From Paraburkholderia sp. BL10I2N1 (GTDB lineage Bacteria > Pseudomonadota > Gammaproteobacteria > Burkholderiales > Burkholderiaceae), in NCBI RefSeq assembly GCF_004361815.1, contig NZ_SNWA01000001.1, forward strand, positions 1,674,001-1,738,000: a stretch of 64,000 nucleotides of DNA. Direction: 5' to 3'. Shown here one piece after another: positions 1-8,336 of the stretch. The position numbers and the translations under genes were made by a program. The notes below the pieces were generated by a model, which was given only the letters and a program-made list of their open reading frames with translations, did not search any database and had not been told where the DNA came from. Within the stretch, counting starts at the first letter, position 1; each line of letters opens with the position of its first letter.

Positions 1-2
1 AG

Positions 3-1949
3 TATCGTGCCCGGGCAGAGTCGCAATCCCGCATCGCGCGCGAGCGCTGGCAGCTCACCGAAGCGCGGAGGATGCTCGACGAGCCTGACGCTTCGAAAGA
101 CAGCTTGCGGGAGGACGGTGATGACACCTCCAGCCGGCTCGATTCCCTGATTGCCCGCAAGGAAGCCCAGCTAGGCGAACCTGAAAAAGCGTTGCTGGCG
201 GGATGGCCGGCGACCGTCGCGGCCTATTCCGGCGACGAGCACGTGGTGCGCATTCGCGAACGCGAAATTCGCACAGCCCTCACGGTATCGACGCTCTCGG
301 GTTCGACGATTCGCAAGGTCGCCTTGCCGACCTTTGCCGACCCCGGCGCGATCCTGCGCTGGCTGATGCTGGAAAACCTGCCGGGGTATTTTCCGTTCAC
401 GGCAGGCGTGTTTCCCTTCAAGCGTGAAAACGAAGACCCGACGCGCATGTTCGCCGGCGAGGGCGACCCATTCCGCACTAACCGGCGCTTCAGGCTGCTA
501 TCGGAAGGCATGCCGGCGAAGCGCCTGTCGACGGCATTCGATTCCGTCACGCTATACGGCGAAGAACCGGACGAGCGTCCGGACATCTACGGCAAGGTGG
601 GCAATTCGGGCGTATCGGTCGCAACGCTCGACGATCTGAAGGTGCTGTATGACGGCTTCGACCTGTGCGCGCCGGAGACGTCGGTGTCGATGACGATCAA
701 TGGCCCGGCGCCCACGATCCTCGCGATGTTCTTCAACGCCGCGATCGACCAGCAGCTTGCGCTTGTGCACGAGCGTGCCAAAGCACAAGGCCGGGCACCG
801 ACCGCAGACGAACTGGGCGAGGCGCGCCGCTACGCGCTGCAGAATGTTCGCGGCACCATTCAGGCAGATATCCTGAAGGAGGATCAAGGGCAGAACACGT
901 GCATCTTCTCGACGGAATTCAGCCTGAAAGTGATGGGCGACATTCAGGCGTACTTCGTCGAGCACGGTGTGCGGAATTTCTATTCGGTGTCGATTTCCGG
1001 CTATCACATCGCCGAGGCCGGCGCGAATCCGATCTCGCAGCTCGCCTATACGCTTGCGAACGGCTTCACGTATGTCGAGGCGTATCTGGCGCGGGGCATG
1101 TCGATCGACGACTTCGCGCCGAACCTGTCGTTCTTTTTCTCGAACGGGATGGATCCGGAATACACGGTGCTGGGGCGCGTCGCGCGACGCATCTGGGCGA
1201 TTGCAATGCGCGACCGCTACGGCGCAAACGAGCGCAGCCAGAAGCTCAAGTACCACATCCAGACGTCCGGGCGCAGCCTGCACGCACAGGAAATCGACTT
1301 CAACGATATCCGCACCACGTTGCAGGCATTGATCGCGATCTACGACAACTGCAATTCACTCCACACCAACGCATTCGATGAAGCGATCACGACGCCGACC
1401 GAAGACTCCGTGCGGCGCGCCATTGCGATCCAACTGATCATCAATCGCGAGTGGGGGCTGGCGAAGAACCAGAATCCGAATCAGGGCAGCTTCATTGTCG
1501 ACGAGCTGACTGACCTGGTCGAGGCCGCGGTTCTCGCGGAATTCGATCGACTGACGGAGCGCGGCGGCGTGCTAGGTGCGATGGAGACCGGTTATCAGCG
1601 CGGACGTATCCAGGACGAGTCGATGCTGTATGAGCATCGCAAGCATGACGGGTCATATCCGATCGTTGGCGTGAACACGTTTCTGGGTTCGCATCCTCAC
1701 GACGCGCCTCAGACCATCGCACTCGCGCGTTCCACGGAAGCCGAGAAGGAGGGGCAGCTTTTACGTCTGCGCGACTTTCAGACGCGACACCAGGATGCGG
1801 CGCCAGCGGCGCTCGAACGGCTAAAGCGCACGGTGATCGACGACGGGAACGTGTTTGCGGTGCTGATGGACGTGGTGCGCGTCTGCTCGCTCGGGCAGAT
1901 TTCGCATGCACTTTTTGAGGTGGGTGGGCAGTATCGAAGGAACATGTGA
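3..1949 (+). CDS. icmF: Fused isobutyryl-CoA mutase IcmF, C-terminal part (5' truncated by window edge)
   Basis: The reading frame is open from base 3 of the window to the TGA at 1947-1949, so this is the 3' part of a longer gene. The protein is the large catalytic (TIM-barrel) domain of an adenosylcobalamin-dependent acyl-CoA mutase, which interconverts isobutyryl-CoA and n-butyryl-CoA. At about 852-905 the block [11 protein letters not shown] is followed by QGQNT: a Gln sits where methylmalonyl-CoA mutases carry the substrate carboxylate-binding Arg, which favours an isobutyryl/isovaleryl substrate over methylmalonyl-CoA. The segment before the mutase core (about 72-350) fits the linker after the G-protein chaperone domain of fused IcmF enzymes (about 1,100-1,250 aa), whose B12 and GTPase domains would lie upstream of the window. 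The gene ends facing the minus-strand nitronate monooxygenase gene. IcmF rather than a stand-alone large subunit is inferred from the N-terminal linker. Confidence 0.88.
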   Translation, partial: YRARAESQSRIARERWQLTEARRMLDEPDASKDSLREDGDDTSSRLDSLIARKEAQLGEPEKALLAGWPATVAAYSGDEHVVRIREREIRTALTVSTLSGSTIRKVALPTFADPGAILRWLMLENLPGYFPFTAGVFPFKRENEDPTRMFAGEGDPFRTNRRFRLLSEGMPAKRLSTAFDSVTLYGEEPDERPDIYGKVGNSGVSVATLDDLKVLYDGFDLCAPETSVSMTINGPAPTILAMFFNAAIDQQLALVHERAKAQGRAPTADELGEARRYALQNVRGTIQADILKEDQGQNTCIFSTEFSLKVMGDIQAYFVEHGVRNFYSVSISGYHIAEAGANPISQLAYTLANGFTYVEAYLARGMSIDDFAPNLSFFFSNGMDPEYTVLGRVARRIWAIAMRDRYGANERSQKLKYHIQTSGRSLHAQEIDFNDIRTTLQALIAIYDNCNSLHTNAFDEAITTPTEDSVRRAIAIQLIINREWGLAKNQNPNQGSFIVDELTDLVEAAVLAEFDRLTERGGVLGAMETGYQRGRIQDESMLYEHRKHDGSYPIVGVNTFLGSHPHDAPQTIALARSTEAEKEGQLLRLRDFQTRHQDAAPAALERLKRTVIDDGNVFAVLMDVVRVCSLGQISHALFEVGGQYRRNM

Positions 1950-1966
1950 TTCCCTCTGGGGGAGAC

Positions 1967-1996
1967 GCGACGCCCGGAGCACGTTCCGGGCGTCGC
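1967..1996. terminator. Perfect 12-bp stem between convergent genes
   Basis: A perfect 12-bp inverted repeat (gcgacgcccgga / tccgggcgtcgc) with a 6-base loop lies between the stop codons of icmF (+) and the nitronate monooxygenase gene (-). Its position suits a bidirectional transcription end. There is no T-run on either side, so it is not a canonical intrinsic terminator. Confidence 0.5.
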
Positions 1997-2006
1997 GCGC
2001 CAACCA

Positions 2007-2960
2007 TCAGAGCCGCAGCCTGGACTTTGCCGCTTCGTATTCCTGCTTGAGCCGCGCGACCAGTTCGGCGACGCTCGGCACATCGCTCATCAAACCGACG
2101 CCCTGGCCGGCACCCCAGATGTCTTTCCACGCCTTGGCCTTGTCGCTGCCGAAGTCCATCCTGGTTTTGTCGGATTCGGGCAGCGCATCCGGGTCGAGCC
2201 CGGCATTCACGATGCTCTCGCGAATGTAGTTGCCGTGCACGCCGGTGAAGAGATTCGTGTAGATGATGTCCGACGCGGCGGAGTTCACGATCGCATGCTT
2301 GTAGCTTTCGACCGCGTGCGCTTCCTGCGTCGCGATGAAGCGCGTGCCCATGTAGGCGAGATCGGCCCCCATCGCCTGCGCCGCCAGAATCGAGCCGCCG
2401 TTGGCAATCGCGCCGGACAGCACGATCGGGCCGTCGAACATCCGTCGCACTTCACCCACCAGTGCAAACGGCGAGGTCGTGCCAGCGTGTCCGCCTGCGC
2501 CCGCCGCGACCAGAATCAGACCGTCGACTCCGGCTTCCAGCGCCTTCTGGGCATGCCGCAGGTTGATCACATCGTGCAGCACGATGCCGCCGTAGCTGTG
2601 CACGGCATCAACGATTTCCCTTTCCGGCGCCCGCAGGCTGGTAATGAAAATCGGCACCTTGTGTTCGACGCAGACGCGCACGTCGTGCTCGAGCCGGGAA
2701 TTCGACTGATGCACGATCTGGTTGACCGCGATGGGCCCGATCACGGCATCCGTATGCGCCGCCTTATGCTCGGCAAGCGACGCCTGAATTTGTGTGAGCC
2801 ATTCGCCGAGCAGTTCGGCGGGGCGTGCATTCAGCGCGGGAAAAGAGCCGACGATGCCCGCCTTGCACTGGGCAAGCACGAGTTCGGGGTAGCTGACGAT
2901 GAACATCGGCGAAGCGACGACGGGCAAAGCAAGATTTTGCAGGACGGCGGGCAATGCCAT
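2007..2960 (-). CDS. Nitronate monooxygenase / 2-nitropropane dioxygenase family flavoprotein
   Basis: A 317-aa cytosolic FMN-dependent TIM-barrel protein of the NMO (2-nitropropane dioxygenase, NPD) family, which oxidises alkyl nitronates such as propionate 3-nitronate. The family signature AAGAGGHAG ends with His158, the position of the catalytic base in NMOs. The phosphate-binding segment SGAIANGGS (182-190) and the late MGTRF follow as expected. Length fits the family (310-350 aa). The start ATG is preceded by aggagactcgc on the coding strand, a good ribosome binding site. It is a single gene convergent with icmF. Some enoyl-ACP reductases (FabK) and other NPD-like proteins share the fold, so the exact substrate is not proven. 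Confidence 0.85.
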   Translation of the reverse strand: MALPAVLQNLALPVVASPMFIVSYPELVLAQCKAGIVGSFPALNARPAELLGEWLTQIQASLAEHKAAHTDAVIGPIAVNQIVHQSNSRLEHDVRVCVEHKVPIFITSLRAPEREIVDAVHSYGGIVLHDVINLRHAQKALEAGVDGLILVAAGAGGHAGTTSPFALVGEVRRMFDGPIVLSGAIANGGSILAAQAMGADLAYMGTRFIATQEAHAVESYKHAIVNSAASDIIYTNLFTGVHGNYIRESIVNAGLDPDALPESDKTRMDFGSDKAKAWKDIWGAGQGVGLMSDVPSVAELVARLKQEYEAAKSRLRL

Positions 2961-3257
2961 GACGCGAGTCTCCTGATAAGCGGACCGGTGCGCGCAGCCT
3001 GAAGGCGCCCGATCCCGTGAGTGTAGCGGCTGCGAACGGCGTGCGATGAGCCAGAACCTGCGAAAGGTTTCTGTTAGCAGCCAATTCGTCGGGTGATTTT
3101 AAGAACGGTCGTTCGATTATAGGCTAACTGCGGATTTGTGCCTGTCGATTCCAGTTCGAAGGAGTGCTCGGGTTCTATGCTTCCGTGGGCTGGCACACCC
3201 CGCGCCAACCCATCTGGCACCTACAATTCCAGCACCAACAACGACAAGAGGCATGCC

Positions 3258-4145
3258 ATGTCCTTCGAGGAGTTCACGCCTTTTCGCATCGCAGCGGGCG
3301 ATGTCGACATTTTCGGGGTCAAGGGCGGAGATGGGCCGCCTTTGCTGCTGCTGCATGGCCATCCGCAGACACACATGATCTGGCATCGCTGCGTGTCGCA
3401 GCTTGCCAAGCATTTCACCGTGATTGCGACCGACCTGCGCGGCTACGGCGCATCAGGGAAGCCGCCGGGCGACCCGGCGCACTTGACCTACTCGAAGCGC
3501 GCAATGGCCGCCGACCAGGTCGCCGTGATGAAGCAATTCGGCTTCGAGCGCTTTCTCCTCTGCGCGCATGATCGTGGCGGGCGCGTCGCGCACCGGATGG
3601 CGCTCGATCATCCGGACGCAGTCGAACGGCTGATGCTGCTCGACATTGCGCCGACGCTCGCGATGTACGAAGCCACCAACCGCGAATTCGCCACCCTTTA
3701 TTTCCACTGGTTCTTCCTGATCCAGCCGGAGCCGCTGCCGGAAACGCTGATCGGCGCGCACCCGGACGTCTATATCGAACGTGTGATGGGCGGCCGCCAT
3801 GCAGGTCTCGCACCGTTCGCGCCGGAGGCGTTGGACGCCTACAAGCACGCGTTGCGGCAGCCGGGCGCGGTACACGCGATGTGCGAGGACTATCGCGCAT
3901 CCGCGACGATCGATCTCGAGCACGATCGTGCCGATATAGAGCGCGGCCACAAGATTGGTTGCCCGATGCGCGTGCTGTGGGGGGATGAGGGCGTGATCGA
4001 GAAGTGTTTCGACCCGCTCACCGAATGGCGGCACGTGGCACGTGACGTGAGTGGCCGCTCGTTGCCATGCGGACATTACATTCCCGAGGAAGCCTCTGAC
4101 CAACTGGTCATGGAGATGCTCTCGTTCTTCGAAGCAGTCGAATAA
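3258..4145 (+). CDS. Haloacetate (fluoroacetate) dehalogenase-type alpha/beta hydrolase
   Basis: A 295-aa alpha/beta-hydrolase. I start it at the ATG at 3258, preceded by acaagagg; an upstream ATG at 3138 would add 40 low-complexity residues. Every residue known to matter in fluoroacetate dehalogenases has a match: nucleophile Asp105 with carboxylate-binding Arg106 and Arg109 (HDRGGR), Asp129 (LLDIAP), the halide-pocket pair His150-Trp151 (FHWFF), Tyr212 (EDYRA) and catalytic His273 (CGHYIPEE). The oxyanion motif HGHPQ is at 34-38. Such enzymes hydrolyse haloacetates, including the C-F bond, to glycolate in the cytosol. The neighbours give no pathway clue. A close relative acting on another ester or epoxide is possible, but the full residue set makes dehalogenase the best call. 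Confidence 0.82.
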   Translation: MSFEEFTPFRIAAGDVDIFGVKGGDGPPLLLLHGHPQTHMIWHRCVSQLAKHFTVIATDLRGYGASGKPPGDPAHLTYSKRAMAADQVAVMKQFGFERFLLCAHDRGGRVAHRMALDHPDAVERLMLLDIAPTLAMYEATNREFATLYFHWFFLIQPEPLPETLIGAHPDVYIERVMGGRHAGLAPFAPEALDAYKHALRQPGAVHAMCEDYRASATIDLEHDRADIERGHKIGCPMRVLWGDEGVIEKCFDPLTEWRHVARDVSGRSLPCGHYIPEEASDQLVMEMLSFFEAVE

Positions 4146-4172
4146 GCGCCACGCTGGCCACAGGCACCTCCG

Positions 4173-4649
4173 CTATTCGGCCAGCGGCGGCAGCCGCCGG
4201 CCGATCGGCGTCGATTTGACGATGGCCGTGCTTGTCTCGGCGCGCTCGGTCACCTTCGACAGAATCTCGTCGAGCTGGTCGATCGAGCGCAGATAGAGCC
4301 GGCAGATGAAGCAGTCGTCGCCGGTGACCTTGTCACACTCCACAAACTCCGGTATTCGCCGGATCACGTCTTCCACCAGATGCAACTGGCCGGGTAGCGG
4401 CTTCACGCGGACGATGGCCTGCAGCGTGTAGCCGAGCGCGCGCGGTTCGAGCTGCACCGTAAAGCGCGCGATCACACCCTGCGCGTCGAGCCGTCGCAGA
4501 CGGTCCGCAGTGCCTGGCGCCGACAGGCCGACGCGGCGCGCAAGTTCGCTGACTGGTGTGCGCGCGTCTTCGGCAAGTGCGGTGATGAGCGCGCGATCGG
4601 TATCGTCGAGCGCGACCGGTGCAATATCAGATGAAAGGCGTTTTGTCAT
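4173..4649 (-). CDS. Lrp/AsnC family transcriptional regulator
   Basis: A 158-aa regulator with an N-terminal winged helix-turn-helix (about residues 15-75, with the Lrp-typical ELARRVGLSAPGTADRLRRL helix region) and a C-terminal RAM ligand-binding/oligomerisation domain (about 80-150). Lrp/AsnC proteins bind amino acids or related small effectors and often control a divergent transporter gene. Here the divergent neighbour is an EamA-type exporter, so a regulator-exporter pair is likely. That exporter is interrupted by an insertion sequence, which leaves the regulator without an intact adjacent target. The effector cannot be told from sequence. Confidence 0.9.
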   Translation of the reverse strand: MTKRLSSDIAPVALDDTDRALITALAEDARTPVSELARRVGLSAPGTADRLRRLDAQGVIARFTVQLEPRALGYTLQAIVRVKPLPGQLHLVEDVIRRIPEFVECDKVTGDDCFICRLYLRSIDQLDEILSKVTERAETSTAIVKSTPIGRRLPPLAE

Positions 4650-4699
4650 TTCAACCTTCGTTAAAAAGATGATTTCGCTTCATCGCCTGATTTTAGCCA

Positions 4700-4726
4700 T
4701 GTATTCCGGCGGCTGGATTCAATACA
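4700..4726. promoter_or_regulatory. Candidate Lrp/AsnC operator (inverted repeat)
   Basis: The divergent intergenic region between the Lrp gene (start 4649) and the exporter (start 4770) contains tgtatt (4700-4705) and its exact reverse complement aataca (4721-4726), with partly symmetric bases between. Position and symmetry suit a site for the divergently encoded Lrp protein. This is inference from one site only. Confidence 0.3.
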
Positions 4727-5446
4727 CTGACTTCCATTGAGTAATCGAAATCGACGGAAGGATCGAATCATGGCTTCGAACGAAATCCGGCGCGGCGCCG
4801 CCGAAATGAGCATCGCGATGCTGATGTCCGGCTCGATCGGCTGGCTGGTAGTCTCGTCGCAACAATCGACGGAAAACGTCGTCTTCTTTCGCTGTCTGTT
4901 CGGCGCAGCGACGATGGCTATCGTTTGTGCCGTGCTCGGCCTGTTCCGGCGCAAGCTGTTTTCGTGGCAGATGCTCGGGCTTATCGCACTATGCAGCGTG
5001 GCGATCGTGGGCAACTGGCTGTTGCTGTTTGCCGCGTACTCGCGTGCGTCGATTTCGATGGCGACCGCCGTCTACAACACGCAGCCGTTCATGCTGGTCG
5101 CACTAGGCGCGATCATTTTTCGCGAACGTGTCACGCCGTCGATCGTCGCGTGGCTGCTGGTGGCGTTCAGCGGGCTGGTGCTGGTCGTGAAGGTCGAGCC
5201 GGCCGTGCTGGCGGTGCCGGGGAAATATCTCGAAGGCGTTGCGTATGCGGTCGGCGCGGCGTTTCTGTACGCGGTGTCGTCGATCGTCACGAAGCGTCTG
5301 AAGGGCACGCCGCCCCATTTGATCGCGCTGATCCAGGCCGCGCTGGGCGTGCTGATGCTGCTGCCGTTCGCGCACTTCGACGCCTTGCCGACCAGCGCCG
5401 CGCAATGGCTCAAGCTGGCGACGCTCGGTATCGTCAACACGGGTGT

Positions 5447-5465
5447 GATGTACGTGCTGCTGTAC
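5447..5465 (+). repeat. 19-bp direct repeat, left copy (flank of the IS element)
   Basis: gatgtacgtgctgctgtac here is identical to 6851-6869. The copies flank the insertion exactly, and one copy is redundant with respect to the exporter reading frame, as expected of a target-site duplication. Nineteen base pairs is much longer than the 3-5 bp usual for IS3-family elements. Confidence 0.85.
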
Positions 5466-5497
5466 CGGCTCCGGTTGTCTGGACACGCTTTTGCAGC

Positions 5498-6397
5498 TCA
5501 GGCGGCCAGCTTCATCAGCCGTTCCTGACGGGCTTCGAGGGGTGATTTGAAGCCCAACTTTTCAAGACGCCAGTCGCGATTGTATCGATCCTTGAACGCG
5601 ATGGCGGCGGCACGAACTTCCTCCAGGTTTTTGAAGATGCGTCCATGAATAGCCTGTTCCTTCATTGTCCGGTTGAATCGCTCGGCGACGCCGTTGGTCT
5701 GGGGTTCGGCGACGAAGGCATAGCTCGGCGCGATGCCCCAGAACCGGATCTGGTTACGGAAGTCGTCCGACGTGTACTGCGAACCGTGATCCATACGCAG
5801 CGACAGCCCGCGGCCCGCATCGGCGAGCACGGAACCGAATTCGTCCAGCAGCCCCTGGGAGATCGGCTCGAGGGCAGCAAAGCGGTCGCCAATCTTCGCG
5901 GCATGAATGCCGGTACACATGCCGTCGCAATGATCAACGGCCGAGAAGATCCACACCATGCCGTCGTCCACGGTCGCGATGCGCACGCCGTCGGTGCCCC
6001 ACATCTCATTCGGGCAATCGGTTGTGATCCGGCCATCGTGAAGGTTGGGTTCGCCTCGCGCTTGCCGGTGCGGCGACAGCAGGCTGTGCTCGCGCATCAG
6101 TCGCAGCACGCGGGTCCGGGAGACCCGGATGTCGTGCAGGATACGCAAGCGCGCCCAGACCTTGCGATGCCCCTCGCCGATGAAGGGGGAAGCCACCAGA
6201 TCGTCGCGGATGGCCTTCAGCAGGTCAGCATCGGGCATCTTCGGTTTCGGGCCGCGGCGGCCCGGGATGATCGGCACCACGTTGTCCGCTGTCCTCGCGC
6301 GGACAGCATAGATCGTCGAGCGGGGGAATCCGAGCACCTGGCAAACCCGTTGCAATCCAAAGGGCTTGTTCGCACTAACGGAGATCGCGCGGCTCAT
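5498..6397 (-). CDS. IS3-family transposase OrfB (DDE integrase domain)
   Basis: A 299-aa protein with an N-terminal HTH_21-type helper region (about 50-115) and an rve integrase core. The DDE triad is visible: Asp136 in GTDG, Asp203 in MDHGSQY, and Glu239 in NGVAERFNRTMKEQ, with 35 residues between the last two, as in DD(35)E IS3 enzymes. It catalyses element transposition by binding the terminal inverted repeats. Its ATG (6397) overlaps the orfA stop as ATGA, with cggag nine bases upstream. It may therefore be made by translational coupling rather than only by the -1 frameshift usual in IS3; I see no A6G-type slippery run in the junction. Confidence 0.92.
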   Translation of the reverse strand: MSRAISVSANKPFGLQRVCQVLGFPRSTIYAVRARTADNVVPIIPGRRGPKPKMPDADLLKAIRDDLVASPFIGEGHRKVWARLRILHDIRVSRTRVLRLMREHSLLSPHRQARGEPNLHDGRITTDCPNEMWGTDGVRIATVDDGMVWIFSAVDHCDGMCTGIHAAKIGDRFAALEPISQGLLDEFGSVLADAGRGLSLRMDHGSQYTSDDFRNQIRFWGIAPSYAFVAEPQTNGVAERFNRTMKEQAIHGRIFKNLEEVRAAAIAFKDRYNRDWRLEKLGFKSPLEARQERLMKLAA

Positions 6398-6783
6398 GTC
6401 GACGATCTCCGAGCGGTCAAAGGGCGACGGGCCTGCAGTTCACGTTCCTTGCGCAGGATCTCGTTTTCCATAGACAACTCGCCGACGCGCCGCACGGCGT
6501 CATTGAGCCGGGCTTCCAGGGGATCGCTGGTGCGTGCCTTCAGGCCGGCCTCCATGCCGGCCAGTGCCAGCTCACGCCATTGCTTGAGCACGGCGATCGT
6601 CACACCGACTTCACGGGACACGGCGTCGACGGGTTCGCCACGCAGCAACCGAAGCACCACGCCGCGTTTGCGACCGGTCGACCAACGCTTGACTTCGGCG
6701 GCGCCAGAGGCGCTTCCAGTCGCGCTACGCGCTCCTTCCAGCGCCTCTGGCGCAACCCCGTTTACATCTGTTTTCTTCAACAT
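6394..6783 (-). CDS. IS3-family transposase OrfA (HTH, IS element)
   Basis: A 129-aa protein from the ATG at 6783 (ctggagttgttg upstream gives GGAG at a good distance). A GTG at 6807 would add 8 residues. It carries the short helix-turn-helix typical of IS3 OrfA (about residues 30-75: RGVVLRLLRGEPVDAVSRE then VTIAVLKQWR) and a C-terminal leucine/heptad segment (VGELSMENEILRKE) that is a leucine zipper in this family. It binds the element ends and works with OrfB. The stop (6396-6394) overlaps the orfB start. Confidence 0.88.
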   Translation of the reverse strand: MLKKTDVNGVAPEALEGARSATGSASGAAEVKRWSTGRKRGVVLRLLRGEPVDAVSREVGVTIAVLKQWRELALAGMEAGLKARTSDPLEARLNDAVRRVGELSMENEILRKERELQARRPLTARRSST

Positions 6784-6850
6784 CAACAACTCCAGTTTGG
6801 GACCCACGTTTTACCCCAAATCTGTGTCCAGAAAAACAGGAGGCGCGGCA

Positions 6851-6869
6851 GATGTACGTGCTGCTGTAC
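6851..6869 (+). repeat. 19-bp direct repeat, right copy (flank of the IS element)
   Basis: Identical to 5447-5465. The exporter frame resumes inside this copy and continues to 7076. Confidence 0.85.
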
Positions 6870-7076
6870 GGCGCAATCCAGAAGCTGCCGACCGCGATGA
6901 CGGGCGCACTGTCGTTCATCTATCCGGTGGTGGCGATCATCGTCGATCGGGTCGCATTCGGACAGAAGCTCGCGTGGGTGCAGGTGCTCGGCGCGGTGCT
7001 GATCCTGCTGGCCGCTGCTGGCGTCAACCTCGGCTGGCGGATCGTCCCGCAAAAGCGTTTGTCGTCCACCTGCTAG

Positions 7077-7336
7077 CGATGGCGTGGCGATCGGCTAACG
7101 GCAATCTGCATCTGTGATTTCGCCTGCGAAGGCCATGTGCGACGGTCCGTTCGGTCGAATGCACCGAAGCCGTGCAATGTTCGACATCAGCTCACGTGGC
7201 GCAGGCGGCCATTTCGTGAAAAGCCATTTCGCTGAGGGTTTTCGACAGGCGTTAAGGTTTTGTAGGGAAATCACCGATGCGTCCGAAAAGTTCGCTCGGT
7301 ATGATGCGTCTCGACGCTGATCACGTCGACAAAATT
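7077..7336. other. Gene-free interval ending at a strong terminator
   Basis: About 260 bases between the broken exporter gene's stop and the hairpin at 7337. The ORFs here are short and lack ribosome binding sites. The stretch ends in a textbook plus-strand terminator, so a small RNA or a long 3' untranslated region is possible. I see no clear sigma-70 promoter. Confidence 0.4.
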
Positions 7337-7374
7337 CCGCCGTTCGCCATTGCTGGCGAGCGGCTTTCTTTTTT
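7337..7374 (+). terminator. Rho-independent terminator
   Basis: Stem gccgttcgcc (7339-7348) pairs with ggcgagcggc (7355-7364, one G-U pair) around a 6-base loop, followed by tttctttttt. It would end plus-strand transcripts from the exporter region, convergent with the MBL operon. Confidence 0.85.
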
Positions 7375-7418
7375 GTGGTGCGGATGTTGTGGCTACGTGC
7401 GCATCGTTGCACGCGACG

Positions 7419-8336
7419 TCACGCAGCTGGCGCAAGCAGGCGCGTGCCGTCGACCGTTAGCGCGCCGCTTTTCGCGAGACTTTCGATCACGCCTGTGAGC
7501 AGCGCAGACCACTCGCTGCGAGGAGCGAGCATCGATGCCGCGGCGCGCAGCACGGTCGCCTCGTCGAGCATGGCGAGCAATGCGTCGAAAGTCATCGCTC
7601 GAACTGCGAGCAGCTTGAACACGATCAGCACCTTGAGCGCATTCTTCGCATTTCGGGTGGGATCGGCCCGCAGCCATGCGACGCGCGAAAACGCGCTTTC
7701 CAACGCCCCCTGAACGTTGGTGAACGGCGCGCCATGGCCTGGAATGACGACGCGCACATCGAGCCGCGCGATCATTTCGAGGACGGCCTGTTGTTCAGCG
7801 AAACCGCTTTCGCCCTCCAGTTCCGGAAAGATCACGCCGAAGCCGTTTTCCCACAGCGCGTCGGCGCTGATCAGCAGGCGCTCGTCTGCGCAATACAGCA
7901 TCAGCGAATGCGGATCGTGGCCGGGTGCGCCAAGGACATCCCACTGCAACGCGCCGAGTGTGAGTTGCGCGCCTGGCTCGATCGTTTCGGTGAAGCTGAA
8001 GCGCTCGCACGTTTGCCCCGTCGCTCGGAATGTCAGGCGCGTGTCGTCCCAGTCGCGCACCGCGTCGGCTTCAGAGGATGGAATGGCGGTGCGGCAAGGC
8101 CACGTCGCCTGCAGCAACGCGTTGCCGCCGCAGTGGTCCGAATGCAGATGCGTGTTGACGATCAGATCGAGTGGCCGAACCCCGAGCGCCTGCTGCACGA
8201 GCGCGCGTGTCTGATGGGCGTGCGTGGCGTAGCCGGTATCCACGAGTGCCGCGCACGCGTCGTCGACCAGCAGCACGTTGTTCGACGACAGCCATCCGCG
8301 CTCGAACACGCGTATCGATTTCGGCAGCGCGATCAT
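7419..8336 (-). CDS. MBL-fold metallo-hydrolase
   Basis: A 305-aa metallo-beta-lactamase-fold hydrolase. The ATG at 8336 overlaps the stop of the upstream maoC-like gene (ATGA), so translation is coupled; a longer ORF to 8465 only adds non-coding-like sequence. The metal-binding set is complete: HLHSDH (His63, His65, Asp67, His68), His140, Asp159 and His201 (IPGHG). The C-terminal third (about 215-305) is helical, like a small winged-helix tail seen in some MBL hydrolases. Members of this group hydrolyse thioesters, lactones or other esters. It is the last gene of a seven-gene minus-strand operon rich in acyl-CoA functions, so an acyl-thioester substrate is plausible but unproven. Confidence 0.82.
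   Translation of the reverse strand: MIALPKSIRVFERGWLSSNNVLLVDDACAALVDTGYATHAHQTRALVQQALGVRPLDLIVNTHLHSDHCGGNALLQATWPCRTAIPSSEADAVRDWDDTRLTFRATGQTCERFSFTETIEPGAQLTLGALQWDVLGAPGHDPHSLMLYCADERLLISADALWENGFGVIFPELEGESGFAEQQAVLEMIARLDVRVVIPGHGAPFTNVQGALESAFSRVAWLRADPTRNAKNALKVLIVFKLLAVRAMTFDALLAMLDEATVLRAAASMLAPRSEWSALLTGVIESLAKSGALTVDGTRLLAPAA

Larger units (their letters stand above)
5466..6850 (-). mobile_element. IS3-like insertion sequence (about 1.39 kb) inside the exporter gene
   Basis: The segment between the two 19-bp repeats is 1,385 bp and holds orfA and orfB of an IS3-family transposase on the minus strand. Imperfect terminal inverted repeats lie just inside: ccggttgtctggacac at 5471-5486 and, reverse complemented, cctgtttttctggacac at 6824-6840, sharing tctggacac. 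The exact ends are uncertain: counting from the inverted repeats the core is 5471-6840, which leaves 5 bp on the left and 10 bp on the right between the inverted and direct repeats. Both ORFs look intact, so it may still be mobile. Confidence 0.85.
4770..7076 (+). pseudogene. EamA/DMT-family exporter gene interrupted by an IS3-like element
   Basis: The ATG at 4770 (ggaaggatcg upstream) opens a drug/metabolite-transporter (EamA) protein that runs to residue 232 (...TGVMYVLLY at about 5465) and is then cut by the insertion. The remaining 68 codons resume after the element at 6870 (GAIQKLPTAMTG...), ending at 7076. Joining the halves through one copy of the 19-bp flanking repeat restores a continuous 300-aa protein, the usual EamA length with ten membrane segments. 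As it stands the first half runs 21 codons into the insertion and stops at 5528. EamA proteins export amino acids or metabolites; the divergent Lrp gene suggests an amino-acid-related substrate. The gene is non-functional unless the element excises precisely. Confidence 0.85.

Noticed and set aside
5645..7117. 490-aa ORF across the IS element
   Set aside because: Runs antisense through orfB and orfA and into the exporter 3' part; no conserved domain.
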